Shown: piece after piece, positions 63,750-64,000 of the stretch
Layout of the letters: every line of letters starts with the position of its first letter
How positions within the stretch are numbered: position 1 is the first letter of the stretch
Origin: JABMMZ01 sp044341025
GTDB taxonomy: Bacteria > Bacteroidota > Bacteroidia > NS11-12g > UBA955
DNA: 64,000 bases
NCBI GenBank assembly: GCA_044341025.1
Contig: JBIISM010000008.1
Location: 1 to 64,000 of the forward strand
Reading direction: 5' to 3'
Position numbers and translations under genes: made by a program
The notes under the pieces: generated by a model
The model's database searches: none
What the model was told of the DNA's origin: nothing
The model's input: the letters and a program-made list of their open reading frames with translations, nothing else

Positions 63750-64000
63750 TTACAAACTTTCCAATAACAACCTCGCCAATTTCTTGTCTTTGAGCATCTC
63801 TTTTACTTCTTTTTTAGACTCCTTATTTAAGTCCATAAAAAAGCTCATTTTTAAATCGTTTGGAATAGACTCTAAAAGTATAAACTCAACCAAGTTTACT
63901 TTATGTTTGTCTTCAGGCTTGTAGTTTTCATCCTTTAAATATAAGTACAATCGCGTGCAAATGGTGGCAATACGGTCCACTCTTTTTTCGCCACTTTTGC
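63750..64000 (-). CDS. C-terminal part of a gene cut by the window edge
   Basis: The frame is open to the right edge of the window and ends 13 bases before the LRR gene. Only the last ~83 residues are present ('EKRVDRIATICTRLYLYLKDE' to 'KLARLLLESL'), basic and helical. A GTG at 63,980 is available but the frame continues upstream of it, so the true start is outside. Next to a DUF2201 protein, a MoxR-type AAA+ ATPase is the likeliest identity, but the visible part has no motif that proves it. Confidence 0.4.
   Translation of the reverse strand, partial: KSGEKRVDRIATICTRLYLYLKDENYKPEDKHKVNLVEFILLESIPNDLKMSFFMDLNKESKKEVKEMLKDKKLARLLLESL

Noticed and set aside
1..64000. CRISPR array or insertion sequence
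   Set aside because: No regular spacer-repeat array and no transposase-like gene or terminal inverted repeats were seen on either strand.

Overview
The window looks like chromosomal DNA of a low-GC member of the Bacteroidota, by its gene families and promoters. SecD and SecF are fused in one long protein. The exbB-exbD-tonB set has a TonB with the family's 'FEGRNKKYGA' N-terminus. Several genes are preceded by the Bacteroidota promoter core TAnnTTTG, and Shine-Dalgarno sequences are generally absent. No species can be named from the sequence alone.

Left part (1-15,000) is mostly housekeeping and envelope genes. It carries an amino-acid permease and SecDF, the ExbB/ExbD/TonB energy transducer, and dapF coupled to an ECF sigma factor and a membrane protein that looks like its anti-sigma. 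An HtrA/DegP-type protease diverges from the sigma gene. GAPDH, tRNA-Glu(TTC) and an OmpA-type lipoprotein follow. A 57-bp intergenic repeat is present as a three-copy tandem at the left edge and as a diverged inverted copy near 13,070-13,122.

Middle-left (15,300-27,400) is accessory DNA: a small secreted protein with two zinc-ribbon-like repeats, a 1490-residue membrane STAND-type ATPase, a probable zinc metalloprotease with a partner gene, and several secreted or membrane hypotheticals, one with a SPOR domain.

The main block (27,416-48,725) is a run of about 17 tightly packed, often overlapping plus-strand genes, apparently one 21-kb operon. It encodes an SrfB-like actin/Hsp70-fold ATPase, an SrfC-like P-loop protein, a second small GTPase-like protein, an L,D-transpeptidase, LysM and SH3-like proteins, membrane-anchored proteins with crystallin-like and YfaP-like domains, a membrane-anchored subtilisin protease, a GYF_2/DUF805 protein and an outer-membrane barrel. 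Two N-terminal domains and one membrane-anchor module recur in different proteins, which suggests one envelope-spanning machine. This is the best candidate for an undescribed system.

Right part: the minus-strand operon 57,127-48,810 encodes a two-HEPN-like plus STAND ATPase and then three paralogous proteins. These share an almost constant N-terminal domain (probably a detached winged helix) but have different TPR arrays. It looks like a split, Avs/NLR-like defence system with three interchangeable sensors. A YD-like repeat protein follows. Last comes a set with a DUF2201-type metallopeptidase/VWA protein, a giant leucine-rich-repeat protein and a gene cut by the window edge, possibly a MoxR-type AAA+ ATPase.
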